A stretch of DNA of 46,787 bases, from contig MWBZ01000025.1 of NCBI GenBank assembly GCA_002069765.1, positions 1-46,787 on the forward strand. The letters run 5' to 3'. The notes under the pieces are model-generated. The model did not search any database, was not told the origin of the DNA, and was given only the letters and a program-made list of their open reading frames with translations. This stretch comes from a bacterium ADurb.Bin243 (GTDB lineage Bacteria; Muiribacteriota; UBA9980). Numbering within the stretch: the stretch's first letter is position 1; each line of letters begins with the position of its first letter. Below, piece by piece: positions 7,814-15,909 of the stretch. The translations under genes and the position numbers were made by a program.

Positions 7814-9610
7814 TTATTTTTTTTCGGTAACTGTACCGGCCTCGCGGGCGGACTTTATTATTTCTTCGTATTTGGCCCGTATCTCTTTAAATCTGCCATA
7901 TGATTTTTTATCTTTAAACCTGTCCTCGTTGCTTATTACGAAACTCAGCAATTCGTAAAAGTTTTTCGCGTAATCGGTATTTTTAAGAAGATCGAAAGCC
8001 GTAAGAGCCATATCGTAAGACTCGTCGTAGCGCTTGCGCTCGAAAAGAAGCCTCGCTTTCATCAAATAAAGCCGGCCGGCCGCCTCGGCGATATCGGACA
8101 CGCTGAATTCGACGACCACGGTAAAATTAGTCAGCGAATCGCCGCTTTTCCTTTTTTTATTTTTAATGCTCTTTTTTTGCGTTTTATAAAATTCATAAAC
8201 GCCGAGATATGCATCGACGGTTTTAAGGGCTTCATCGGTTTTATTTTCTTTTAATTCAAGCGAAGCCAGATTGCATCCGACGCGGAAATACAGCTCTGAA
8301 AGCTCCGACTGCGCCAGGTCGTCTTTTTTCACTTTTTCCAGCTCGGTTTCGAGTTCCTTGAATATTTTGCGCGCCTGTTCTATTTCGCCGGTTTCCAGAT
8401 AACGCTCGCCCATGAAATTTTTAGTCAGCATAAGCTCGCGCGTCTCGTTTATTTCGGCGCATGTTTTTACGAGTTCGTCCGCGAGGTTACGCCATAGCGG
8501 AGAATTTTGATTGAACTTACAGCGCGCCAGGTCGCGGATTTTTTCAAAGCTGTCTTTGAGATTGCCTTTCTTCTCGTAAATGAAAACGAGGTCTTCGAGA
8601 AGCTTGGCCGCCGCATCGTAATGGGCGCAGTCCATAAACACCTTGGCTATCTGATATATCTGGCCGAGCGTCTCGTAGCTTAAATCCCTTATGCCCGCTT
8701 CGTCGTCGAGCTTTATGGCGTTGAGCTTCAAAAGGACGGCCGCTTCGTCCAGCCTCAGTACGGCCTGTTTATAAAGGCCGAGGTCCGAAAGGACGCGGGC
8801 CGTTTTTACGCAGATCGCGCCGGCGTCTTCTTTATTTCCGCGTTCCATGGCCATTTTATGCATTTTTTCATAATAGCCGAGATTGAGCGGATTGTATTCG
8901 AAAAAAGAAAAAATATTATTTAAAAGCGATTTGTATATATATACGAAATAGCCTGAATCGGAAACTTCCGCCAGGGCCTTCATAACGACGTCTATATTTT
9001 CGCGCGCGCGGGTAAAGTCTTCGAAACTTAGAGCGATTATGGCGGCGGTCATATTGTTCATTATCGTTTCTTCGCTTTTTTTGCCGTTTTTCGAATTCAG
9101 CTTGAATATTTTGTCTATTATTTTATAGGCCTCTTCTCGCTCGCCGAACTTAGCGGTAATCATGGCGTAGGTAAATAAATTTTCTACGGCTTCGCCGTAA
9201 CCGAGAGATTTTTTTATTTCGTCTCGCGCCTGCTTCAAGCGCGAGGAATTTGCATAAACCGCGGCCATGGCCATATGCATATTTTTTAAATATTGCTCGT
9301 CTTTTATTTTTGATATCGCGGAGTTTATCTGTTCTCCGATGCGGCCGGCTTCGGTTTCCAGGCCGAGCTCATAACTCATTCGCATCATATACACCAGAAG
9401 CCTGACGTGATTGCGTGCGCCGGCCTTTCTGGACTTGATCTCCAGCTGCTTTAGAAACGCGAAACATTTGGCCGAATCGCCGTTAACGTAAAGCTGATTC
9501 GCCTTTTTCACTTCATCGTCGAATTCTTCGTCGCTCATGGCGGCCGCCTGAGACGGTGAAAGCATAATTAAACACAATATTAAAATTTGAAGGAAAAATT
9601 TTTTTAACAT
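7814..9610 (-). CDS. Exported TPR-repeat protein of unknown function
   Basis: 598 residues. The N-terminus is a signal peptide (two lysines, a hydrophobic core of about 15 residues, then a small-residue site near SQAAAM, about residue 24), so the protein should be periplasmic or secreted. The rest is almost wholly helical with TPR-like pairs (for example QARDEIKKSLGYGEA, ARKIFKELETELEKV, YDESYDMALTAFDLL), usually a protein-interaction scaffold. There is a basic patch (KKSIKNKKRKSGD) around residue 490. No enzyme motif is visible. It is a single gene, divergent from the amylase with overlapping promoters, and ends at a shared terminator with fabH. Confidence 0.75.
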   Translation of the reverse strand: MLKKFFLQILILCLIMLSPSQAAAMSDEEFDDEVKKANQLYVNGDSAKCFAFLKQLEIKSRKAGARNHVRLLVYMMRMSYELGLETEAGRIGEQINSAISKIKDEQYLKNMHMAMAAVYANSSRLKQARDEIKKSLGYGEAVENLFTYAMITAKFGEREEAYKIIDKIFKLNSKNGKKSEETIMNNMTAAIIALSFEDFTRARENIDVVMKALAEVSDSGYFVYIYKSLLNNIFSFFEYNPLNLGYYEKMHKMAMERGNKEDAGAICVKTARVLSDLGLYKQAVLRLDEAAVLLKLNAIKLDDEAGIRDLSYETLGQIYQIAKVFMDCAHYDAAAKLLEDLVFIYEKKGNLKDSFEKIRDLARCKFNQNSPLWRNLADELVKTCAEINETRELMLTKNFMGERYLETGEIEQARKIFKELETELEKVKKDDLAQSELSELYFRVGCNLASLELKENKTDEALKTVDAYLGVYEFYKTQKKSIKNKKRKSGDSLTNFTVVVEFSVSDIAEAAGRLYLMKARLLFERKRYDESYDMALTAFDLLKNTDYAKNFYELLSFVISNEDRFKDKKSYGRFKEIRAKYEEIIKSAREAGTVTEKK

Positions 9611-9653
9611 ATCCTCACACGGTCAACCTTTCTTTATATAAAATTATTTAGCG

Positions 9654-9682
9654 ATTATACTTTAAAAAAAAATTAAATTCAA
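9654..9682 (-). promoter_or_regulatory. Promoter of the TPR gene
   Basis: On the minus strand, TTGAAT (9682-9677), 17 bp, TATAAT (9659-9654). The predicted start near 9647 gives a leader of about 37 nt. It overlaps the amylase promoter on the other strand. Confidence 0.65.
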
Positions 9683-9689
9683 GTATAAT
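9661..9689 (+). promoter_or_regulatory. Probable promoter of the GH13 gene
   Basis: TTTAAA (9661-9666), 17 bp, TATAAT (9684-9689). Its -35 lies inside the spacer of the opposing TPR promoter, so the two polymerase sites cannot be filled together. Confidence 0.5.
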
Positions 9690-9701
9690 AACTTAATTAA
9701 T

Positions 9702-11285
9702 TTGAAAGGGATGGTATTTCTGAAGCGATTACTTTATAAAAATATATATTTCGAAACTGGTCCGCTCTGCGTGAGTTCCGCAAAGTCCGGCGCCGCGATC
9801 AAACTTTTCGTCAATAAATCCGTAATCCATCTGATCGACGAAATAGCGGCCAGGACGACATGCGATAACGAAGAGCGCATCGTACGGCTGAAAAAATCCC
9901 GCTCCGCGACGGGCGGATTTTATGCTTTCAGCGGCAAAATTCCGGCGCCGGGGGCCTCGGCCGGCGTAAGATTTAAAATATATTCAAAAGACAATATATA
10001 CTGGCTGAACGCCCGCGGCGTTTACGCATATCATCCCAACGACTACTACGACTTCAGGATCGCGAGCGCAAAAGAGGCCCCGGCATGGGTAAATAAATCC
10101 GTTTTTTACCAGATATTCCCGGACCGTTTCTGGCACGGCTTCAATGAAAAAGATTACGCCGAAACCAAAGAGTTGGAGCGAAAATTCAACGAGCTTTACG
10201 CCGGGCGCGAAATATATTTTAAAAACGTCGAGCCGCGGCTTAAAAAATGGCACGAACTTCCCGACAGCAAAACCCTCGGTTACGAATTTTATTTCGGCAC
10301 GCTTGAGGGCATCGCGCAAAAAAAAGAATATTTAAAAGAGCTCGGCGTAAACGCGCTTTATCTCACTCCGATTTTCAAATCTCCGTCAAACCACCGTTAC
10401 GACATAATAGATTATTTCGAAGTCGATCCGGTTCTCGGCGGCAACGAAGGATTTAAAAAATTCTGCGAAGCGATGCGCGGGGAGAAGTTCAGGGTGGTCC
10501 TGGACGCGGTTTACAACCATTCAGGGTTTTCGAATGAAATGTTCAAAAAAGCCAGGCGCGGCGAAAAACCGTATGACGAATTTTATAATTTTTACGGCAG
10601 GAAACGCGAACGTTACGCCTGCTGGCTGGGCCATGGCAGCCTGCCGAAGCTCGATTACGCATCTGAAAAACTGCGTGAGATAATATATGCCGGCCCGCGA
10701 TCGGCGTCCGCAAAATGGCTCAAGCCGCCTTATTCCATAGACGGCTACCGTCTGGACGTGGCTCATATGATCGGAAAAAACGCCAGCGCCGAAGGAAATA
10801 TAGAGCTTTTAAGCGAGATGAAAGCCGCTTTCAAAAAATATAACCCGGAAGCTTTCGTTCTGGCGGAAAATTTTTTCGACTCTTATAAGATGAGCGAAAG
10901 CGGCTGCGTGGACTCTGTTATGAATTATCACGGCTTCACATTTCCGGTAATCGCGTTTCTATCAAAAAAAGACCACAGGGGCCGCCCGAACGCTATAAGC
11001 GCCGAAGACGCGCGCGATTGGCTGATGGACTGCTATGCCAAGCTGCCGCAGAGCCGGGCGAATATAATGTATAACCAGCTGTCTTCGCACGACATATCCC
11101 GCCACAACTCTCTGCTGGAGCTCGATCTAAAAAAATCACCGCCGCGCTCGTCTTCCAGTTCACACTGCCCGGAGTCCCTTCCATATTTTACGGCGATGAA
11201 ATCGGGCTTACCGGAATCGGGGATCCGCGATGCAGGCCGGCGATGGTCTGGAACGAATCAGCTCACGAACGTAACCGCGCGCTAA
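9702..11285 (+). CDS. GH13 alpha-amylase family enzyme (neopullulanase/cyclomaltodextrinase-like), N-terminal part up to a frameshift
   Basis: Hydrolyses alpha-glucans or maltodextrins, probably in the cytosol as no signal peptide is seen. The order is an N-terminal beta domain (about 1-125), then the catalytic barrel from VFYQIFPDRFWHG, with FKSPSNHRYD, VVLDAVYNHSG (conserved region I), DGYRLDVAH (II, Asp nucleophile), VLAENFFDS (III, Glu acid/base) and NQLSSHDISR (IV). All catalytic residues precede codon 478, where the reading frame breaks at an A7 run (11129-11135). The zero frame then gives about 49 unrelated residues to a stop at 11285. The normal continuation lies in the -1 frame to 11698, for about 665 residues in all. 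The start is uncertain: TTG at 9702 or ATG at 9711. Confidence 0.85.
   Translation: MKGMVFLKRLLYKNIYFETGPLCVSSAKSGAAIKLFVNKSVIHLIDEIAARTTCDNEERIVRLKKSRSATGGFYAFSGKIPAPGASAGVRFKIYSKDNIYWLNARGVYAYHPNDYYDFRIASAKEAPAWVNKSVFYQIFPDRFWHGFNEKDYAETKELERKFNELYAGREIYFKNVEPRLKKWHELPDSKTLGYEFYFGTLEGIAQKKEYLKELGVNALYLTPIFKSPSNHRYDIIDYFEVDPVLGGNEGFKKFCEAMRGEKFRVVLDAVYNHSGFSNEMFKKARRGEKPYDEFYNFYGRKRERYACWLGHGSLPKLDYASEKLREIIYAGPRSASAKWLKPPYSIDGYRLDVAHMIGKNASAEGNIELLSEMKAAFKKYNPEAFVLAENFFDSYKMSESGCVDSVMNYHGFTFPVIAFLSKKDHRGRPNAISAEDARDWLMDCYAKLPQSRANIMYNQLSSHDISRHNSLLELDLKKSPPRSSSSSHCPESLPYFTAMKSGLPESGIRDAGRRWSGTNQLTNVTAR
11117..11135 (+). other. A_AAA_AAA slippery heptamer with upstream Shine-Dalgarno-like GGAG
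   Basis: The seven A's at 11129-11135 are read CTA-AAA-AAA in the zero frame, exactly the X_XXY_YYZ arrangement for tandem -1 slippage. GGAG (11117-11120) lies 8 nt upstream, like the stimulator at dnaX -1 sites. Slipping back one base enters the frame that encodes the correct GH13 continuation (ITAALVFQFTLPGVPSIFYG). No clear downstream stem-loop is seen. A lost A in the genome or a homopolymer sequencing error would give the same picture. Confidence 0.5.
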
Positions 11286-11698
11286 GCGGCGCGTATAAAA
11301 AATTGATAGCCGCCAGAAAAAAATACGACGCGCTCGCCTATGGCGGATTTAGAATTGTTTACGCGGCCGGCGGCGTTATTTGTTTTATAAGGAAGCATCT
11401 GCGTGAAACGATAATAAGCGTGATAAACACTTCTACGAAACCGGCCGCGCCGGCTTTCTGCGCAGAAGAGCTTTTTTTGATGCACGGCATAAGCGAAACG
11501 GAAATTATTTTCGATTCCACGGCCCATGAATCGCCGGAATTGATAAGCCCCAACGAAGGCGCAAAAACGCACTCCGGCCGAAAGAAAATCAACCGCGCGC
11601 CCGAAAGAGCGCCTAATAAAATGAAGCTTTCGGGCGCCGGGCTCGAGTTTTTTATAAACCCTGAAAGTTCTATGGTGGCTTATATCAGAGAAGAATGA
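11135..11698 (+). CDS. GH13 enzyme, C-terminal part in the -1 frame
   Basis: Reading from 11135 in the -1 frame continues the amylase without a stop: LPGVPSIFYGDEIGL and DPRCRPAMVWNE are standard GH13 segments at the last barrel strand and its following loop. A helical stretch and a C-terminal beta domain (about 11350-11695) complete the enzyme. There is no plausible separate start or ribosome site until an internal ATG at 11243, so this is the second half of one gene rather than an independent gene. The last 19 bases overlap the trmL 3' end on the opposite strand. Confidence 0.8.
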   Translation: MTAALVFQFTLPGVPSIFYGDEIGLTGIGDPRCRPAMVWNESAHERNRALSGAYKKLIAARKKYDALAYGGFRIVYAAGGVICFIRKHLRETIISVINTSTKPAAPAFCAEELFLMHGISETEIIFDSTAHESPELISPNEGAKTHSGRKKINRAPERAPNKMKLSGAGLEFFINPESSMVAYIREE

Positions 11699-12228
11699 TA
11701 GATGGAAGCTATCGCGTGAAAAACGATAATGCCGCACGCCGTGGAAAGATTGAGCGAACGCACCTCGGAATTAAGAGGGATCCTGACGGTCGAGGCGGCG
11801 TGGCGTTCGAGCAGCGAAGCCTCTATGCCGGAGCTTTCGGGGCCGAAGACGATATAATCTCCGGGCCTGTATTTATAGTCGAAATAAAGGCTGCGGCCGT
11901 TAGTAGACGTTAATATTACGCCCGGCTTTTCACCGTCCGGCTTCATTTCTATAGAGTTTTCGAATTCTTCAAAATTTTCGTAACGCTTTATGTCGAGCCG
12001 GTCCCAGTAATCTACGGCCGCCCGCTTGAACTGGCTGTCGGTTTTTATGTCGAATCCGGGCTTGCCCACGATATGAAGCTTCGTACCGCTGGCGTAGCAA
12101 AGCCTGGATATATTTCCCGCGTTGGGGGCGATTTCCGGCCTTATCAATACGACGTTCAGGCCGGCGCTCAAAATCGCGTCGTCATGGGCCGGAGCGTTGG
12201 ATATATCTTTTGCGCTGTACCAGTTCAT
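11680..12228 (-). CDS. trmL: tRNA (cytidine/uridine-34-2'-O)-methyltransferase TrmL, SPOUT family
   Basis: Transfers a methyl group from SAM to the ribose of wobble nucleotide 34 in certain leucine tRNAs. Family blocks are in place: IRPEIAPNAGNISRLCYASG (motif 1 with the knot Asn/Arg), FKRAAVDYWDRL, YIVFGPESSGI (motif 2) and IPLNSEVRSLNLSTACGI (motif 3). The protein is 182 residues, about 24 longer at the N-terminus than most TrmL. A promoter whose predicted start coincides with the ATG at 12228 suggests a leaderless message or a later start. Convergent 19-base overlap with the GH13 gene. Confidence 0.93.
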   Translation of the reverse strand: MNWYSAKDISNAPAHDDAILSAGLNVVLIRPEIAPNAGNISRLCYASGTKLHIVGKPGFDIKTDSQFKRAAVDYWDRLDIKRYENFEEFENSIEMKPDGEKPGVILTSTNGRSLYFDYKYRPGDYIVFGPESSGIEASLLERHAASTVRIPLNSEVRSLNLSTACGIIVFHAIASIYHSSLI

Positions 12229-12234
12229 GCCATG

Positions 12235-12263
12235 ATTATACCATACGGCGGACTATCTTTCAA
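12235..12263 (-). promoter_or_regulatory. Promoter of trmL, predicting a leaderless transcript
   Basis: On the minus strand, TTGAAA (12263-12258), 17 bp, TATAAT (12240-12235). A normal start 6-7 nt downstream falls at 12229-12228, the A of the trmL ATG. Its -35 is 10 bp from the -35 of the opposite M16 promoter. Confidence 0.7.
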
Positions 12264-12273
12264 TTACTTTTTA

Positions 12274-12302
12274 TTGACATAATCGCTTATTTATTTTATA
12301 AT
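12274..12302 (+). promoter_or_regulatory. Perfect consensus promoter of the M16 peptidase operon
   Basis: TTGACA (12274-12279), 17 bp, TATAAT (12297-12302). Predicted start near 12309, about 48 nt before the ATG at 12357. It is back to back with the trmL promoter. Confidence 0.85.
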
Positions 12303-12356
12303 ACAGCAAAATATTTATCTAATATAACTCAACAAAAATTTCAGGGAGGTAAAGTA

Positions 12357-13703
12357 ATGAGGTTAAAAAAATTAATTCTCGCGCTGGCCATACTGCTGCT
12401 AACGGCAAATCTCGCGGCGGCGAAGCCGGGCGTGGTGTCCGAAACCCTGCCCAACGGCGCCAAGGTGTATGTTTTAGAAGATAACAACAGCCCGCTGGTC
12501 GCCATTCAAATCTGGATCAAAACCGGCGCGGTGCATGAAAGCTATAAAACAAGAGGCATGTCGCACTTTTTAGAGCACCTGCTCTTCAAAGGCACTCAGA
12601 AACGCCAGGTGGGCGAAATAGACCGCGAGCTCGACTCCATAGGCGCAACCAATAACGCCGCCACTTATTACGATTATACGTTTTACCAGGCGACCGGCGC
12701 TTCATGCCATTTCGATAAAATGCTCGAAATCGAAGTGGACGGCGTGCTCAATTCGGCGCTCAGGCCCGAAGAAGTCGAAAAAGAAAGAAAAGTAGTAATC
12801 GAAGAAATTAAAATGGGCGAAGACAGCCCCTACCGCGTAATGTTCAAAAGCATCCACAAAGGGCTTTTCGATAACCTCAATTACGCCTATCCCGTCATCG
12901 GATACGAAGAGGTAATCCAGAACGTTCCGCGCGACGTTATATACCAGTACTACAAAGAAAAATACCACCCCAAAAACATGTCGTTCGTGATAGTCGGAAA
13001 CATCAAGCCCGAAATCGCGATAGCCAAGGTCAAAGACGCCCTGAAAAACATAACTACCGAATATGCCCCTAACGAATGGCTCGATTCAACCTACGAATCA
13101 AGGCTCGAAAAACCTCGCTATGAAAAAATCGCCATGGACACTGAAAAATCGTATGCGGCCATAGCCTACCGCGGCGTTTCAGCTTCTTCCGACGACGCCC
13201 CCGCTTTCGAAGTAATGAGTGCTATATTAAGCGCCGGAACGTCTTCGCGCCTCAATTTGCTCTTAAAAGAAAAAAACAAGCTCGTCGAATCGATATCGTG
13301 CGCAAACTGGAACTTCGCTTCCAGCGGCGCTTTTGTCGCATTCATGATCATGGACCTGAAAAACTTCGACAAAGCGCGCGAGCTTTTCTTCAACGAAATA
13401 GAAAACGTGAAAAAAGGCGCTATAACCGACGAAGAACTCATAAAAGCCAAAAACCAGATAGAAACGGCTTTCGTGCTGGCGCATCAAAATTACGAAGGCA
13501 TGGCCGAATTCCTCGGCGAAACCGTCACCATATCCAATATCGAAAAATATAACACTTTCATGGACCGCATAAAAAAAGTCAAAAAAGAAGACGTAGTTGC
13601 ATGCGCCAATAAATATTTAAAACCCGAAAGCCACCTCGTAGTGGTTATCGAACCTAAAAAAGCTGCAAAAAAAACGGAGGTAGGTAAACTTGAAAAAAAA
13701 TAA
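12357..13703 (+). CDS. Exported M16 family zinc metallopeptidase (catalytic subunit)
   Basis: Secreted or periplasmic peptidase related to the mitochondrial processing peptidase beta subunit and bacterial PqqL/YmxG. The inverted zinc motif HFLEH (residues 70-74) is intact, with the third glutamate ligand in the following VVIEEIK segment about 75 residues later. Residues 1-22 form a signal peptide ending ANLAAA. I take the ATG at 12357 because GGGAGGT (12344-12350) is well placed and a signal peptide follows directly. An open frame back to 12210 would run through the promoter. 448 residues. It overlaps the next gene by 14 bases, so the two subunits are probably made together. Confidence 0.93.
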   Translation: MRLKKLILALAILLLTANLAAAKPGVVSETLPNGAKVYVLEDNNSPLVAIQIWIKTGAVHESYKTRGMSHFLEHLLFKGTQKRQVGEIDRELDSIGATNNAATYYDYTFYQATGASCHFDKMLEIEVDGVLNSALRPEEVEKERKVVIEEIKMGEDSPYRVMFKSIHKGLFDNLNYAYPVIGYEEVIQNVPRDVIYQYYKEKYHPKNMSFVIVGNIKPEIAIAKVKDALKNITTEYAPNEWLDSTYESRLEKPRYEKIAMDTEKSYAAIAYRGVSASSDDAPAFEVMSAILSAGTSSRLNLLLKEKNKLVESISCANWNFASSGAFVAFMIMDLKNFDKARELFFNEIENVKKGAITDEELIKAKNQIETAFVLAHQNYEGMAEFLGETVTISNIEKYNTFMDRIKKVKKEDVVACANKYLKPESHLVVVIEPKKAAKKTEVGKLEKK

Positions 13704-15273
13704 TTATAAAATTAACGCCGCGATAATACTTTTAATTTCCGCATTCGCATTGATGTTTTCTGTCGCTTCGCCTATAACGGCCGCCCAGAAGCCTTTCGAT
13801 ACGTCGCACGGCTCGCTTTCGGTATCCGACGAATTTAATTCGCCCGTAAAGCCGTCCGCTCCCGCGCAGACGCACGCAGCCGTCGCGCGCACCGAAGCCC
13901 CCGCTCAAACGGCTGCCGCTCCCGACGATGAAGCCATAAAATCGCTCGTCGATCAGATCAAAAAAAGCAGCGTAATAACCGAAGCTACGCTGGCAAACGG
14001 AATAAAAATAATCTACCGCAAAAACACGTCTTCCGATCTCGTGGTTTTAAAGCTTTCCCTGAAAGCCGGTTCCGTATATGAAACCGAAAGCAATAACGGC
14101 GTTTCGTGCCTTTTATTCGATCTCATAAAAAAAGGAAACGCTAAAATGAACGCCGAGCAGATCGCCAGAAGCATCGAACAGACGGGCGCGTTTTTAAACA
14201 CCGAAGTCACCAAAAATCTCGGCACGGTCACTTTAGTGTCCACCACCAAATCTTTCGAGAAAAATTTCGACATTTTAGCAGAATGCGTTCTCACGTCTAA
14301 TTTTCCTCCTGCCGAAGTCGAAAAAGAAAAACAGTTTTTAGTAGGCGCCCTCAAAGCCGAAAACGATAAAATGGACGCAGCTTGCGCGAAGTTGTTCTAC
14401 AAAACCATGTTCAGCGGCCATCCTTACGCCCTTCACCATTACGGCAGCGTAGAATCCGTGCCTAAAATAACTAAAAACGATATAGCTAAATGGCATAAAA
14501 CCGTATTCACGCCCGCCAATATGACGTTCGTCGCGGTAGGCAACGTCGAGTTCGAGTATGTGAAAAAAGCCATCGAAGCTCGTTTCGGATCGATAAAATC
14601 CCCCGAAGGCGCGCTCAAGATATTCGAGGACGCCAATAAAAAGATCGCCGAAGGCGTAAAACCCTTCACTGCGCCAAAAGAATCCAGGGAATTCAAAGAC
14701 AAGGCGCAGGCGTTCATTTACTACGGCTTCATAACCGAAGGCGTCGAAAGCAAAGATTACGGCGCGCTTAAAATGCTCTCCACCGTCCTCGGCAGCGGCA
14801 TGAGCTCCAGGCTTTTTCATAACCTGCGCGACAAAGAGTCGCTGGCTTACCAGGTAACGGCCTATTACCAGACTCTTCGCGGCAATTCCGCGCTCATAGC
14901 GCTTATGGGCACCCAGCCGGAAAAATACGAACAGGCCGTAACCGGATTAAAGCGCGAAATCGAAGTTTTCAAAAACGAGCTTATCACCGAAGAAGAATAC
15001 AGCCGCGCTAAAAATAAGCTGGTCGGAAATTACGCCCTTCAAAGAAACACCATGGAAGACCAGGCCGAATTTTTAAGCCTGTGGGAAGGCCTCGGCCTCG
15101 GTGCTAAATTCGAAGACGAATATCTGCAAAACGTACTCGCGCCCACGCGCGAAGACATAAGACGGGTCGCTCAAAAATATTTCGATTCCAATAAATTCGT
15201 TTTGAGCGTTGTTTTTCCCGAAAACAAAGCCAAAAAAGACGGCGGCGCGCCCGTTAAAAAAAGCGGCAAATAA
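13690..15273 (+). CDS. Exported M16 family protein, non-catalytic partner
   Basis: 527-residue M16 homologue beginning at TTG 13690 behind GGAGGTAGG. The N-terminus has a hydrophobic signal or anchor segment (about 8-30), then an Ala/Pro/Thr-rich linker (about 40-80) and two M16 domains. The HxxEH zinc motif is absent: the matching segment reads NNGVSCLLFDLIKKG. The C-terminal half keeps the conserved LSTVLGSGMSSRLF and LAYQVTAYY segments, the latter near the substrate-binding R/Y pair. By analogy with processing-peptidase alpha/beta pairs it should form a heterodimer with the product of 12357-13703 and bind peptide. Ends at the terminator at 15317. Confidence 0.9.
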   Translation: MKKNNYKINAAIILLISAFALMFSVASPITAAQKPFDTSHGSLSVSDEFNSPVKPSAPAQTHAAVARTEAPAQTAAAPDDEAIKSLVDQIKKSSVITEATLANGIKIIYRKNTSSDLVVLKLSLKAGSVYETESNNGVSCLLFDLIKKGNAKMNAEQIARSIEQTGAFLNTEVTKNLGTVTLVSTTKSFEKNFDILAECVLTSNFPPAEVEKEKQFLVGALKAENDKMDAACAKLFYKTMFSGHPYALHHYGSVESVPKITKNDIAKWHKTVFTPANMTFVAVGNVEFEYVKKAIEARFGSIKSPEGALKIFEDANKKIAEGVKPFTAPKESREFKDKAQAFIYYGFITEGVESKDYGALKMLSTVLGSGMSSRLFHNLRDKESLAYQVTAYYQTLRGNSALIALMGTQPEKYEQAVTGLKREIEVFKNELITEEEYSRAKNKLVGNYALQRNTMEDQAEFLSLWEGLGLGAKFEDEYLQNVLAPTREDIRRVAQKYFDSNKFVLSVVFPENKAKKDGGAPVKKSGK

Positions 15274-15316
15274 GCAGGCTTTAAATATCGCTATTTTAGC
15301 ATATAAATAAAACTAT

Positions 15317-15358
15317 AAAGCCGGGAGCGAAAGACTTCCTTTCGTTTCCGGCTTTTTT
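15317..15358 (+). terminator. Intrinsic terminator of the M16 operon
   Basis: Stem AAAGCCGG (15317-15324) with CCGGCTTT (15348-15355), extended inward by GCGAAAG/CTTTCGT, followed by a T run. It lies 43 bp after the second M16 stop. Confidence 0.85.
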
Positions 15359-15391
15359 AAAAGATCTCAAACGAAAAAGGCGGTCGTTTTA

Positions 15392-15832
15392 ATGGATTCA
15401 GGCAGCGGCATATACCATATAGTATTCAGAGCGGATAAAGATATAGAAATAAAAGTCGGGGCCGCAGGTACTTTCAGATTCATAAAAGGCTTCTACGTAT
15501 ATACCGGAACCGCGCAGGTAGCCCTGAAATCAAGGCTGCGGCGGCATATAAAAAAAGAAAAAACGGCGCGCTGGCATATAGATTATCTTTCGATCCATCC
15601 GGACGTCGAGTTCGTCAACGCATATTATTATGAAGGCGAACCCGGCAGCCGCGAGTGCCGGCGCAATATGCGCGTATTGCTTAACGCCAATTTTTTTATC
15701 CCTAAATTCGGCTCTTCCGACTGTTCGAACTGCCCGTCGCATCTGGCGGGATTTAATAAATTAAGCGATTTCACCGCAATATTAGATGACGGTTATATAG
15801 ATTATAACGAGGTCAGCGGTTCTAACTATTAA
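15392..15832 (+). CDS. DUF123 / GIY-YIG-like nuclease family protein
   Basis: 146-residue single-domain protein of the DUF123 group, often annotated Uri-type or GIY-YIG-like endonuclease. Motifs seen: GIYHIVF near the N-terminus, KGFYVYTGTAQ (the GIY-YIG-like second strand), RRHIKKEKTARWHIDYLS and the hallmark FGSSDCSNCPSHL. In other proteins this domain is found alone or fused to endonuclease III-type repair enzymes, so a DNA-related role is plausible but unproven. AAAGGCGGT lies upstream of the ATG. It stands alone just after the M16 terminator. Confidence 0.8.
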   Translation: MDSGSGIYHIVFRADKDIEIKVGAAGTFRFIKGFYVYTGTAQVALKSRLRRHIKKEKTARWHIDYLSIHPDVEFVNAYYYEGEPGSRECRRNMRVLLNANFFIPKFGSSDCSNCPSHLAGFNKLSDFTAILDDGYIDYNEVSGSNY

Positions 15833-15909
15833 TTAACTTTTCCTTCTTTTTATGACGATAAATATTATAGAAGGTTGAAAGTTTAATTGTGAGTTAGGAG
15901 GCGGTGTTT

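Noticed and set aside
12210-12356. 49-codon N-terminal extension of the first M16 peptidase
   Set aside because: It would run through the perfect promoter at 12274-12302 and displace the signal peptide; GGGAGGT supports ATG 12357.
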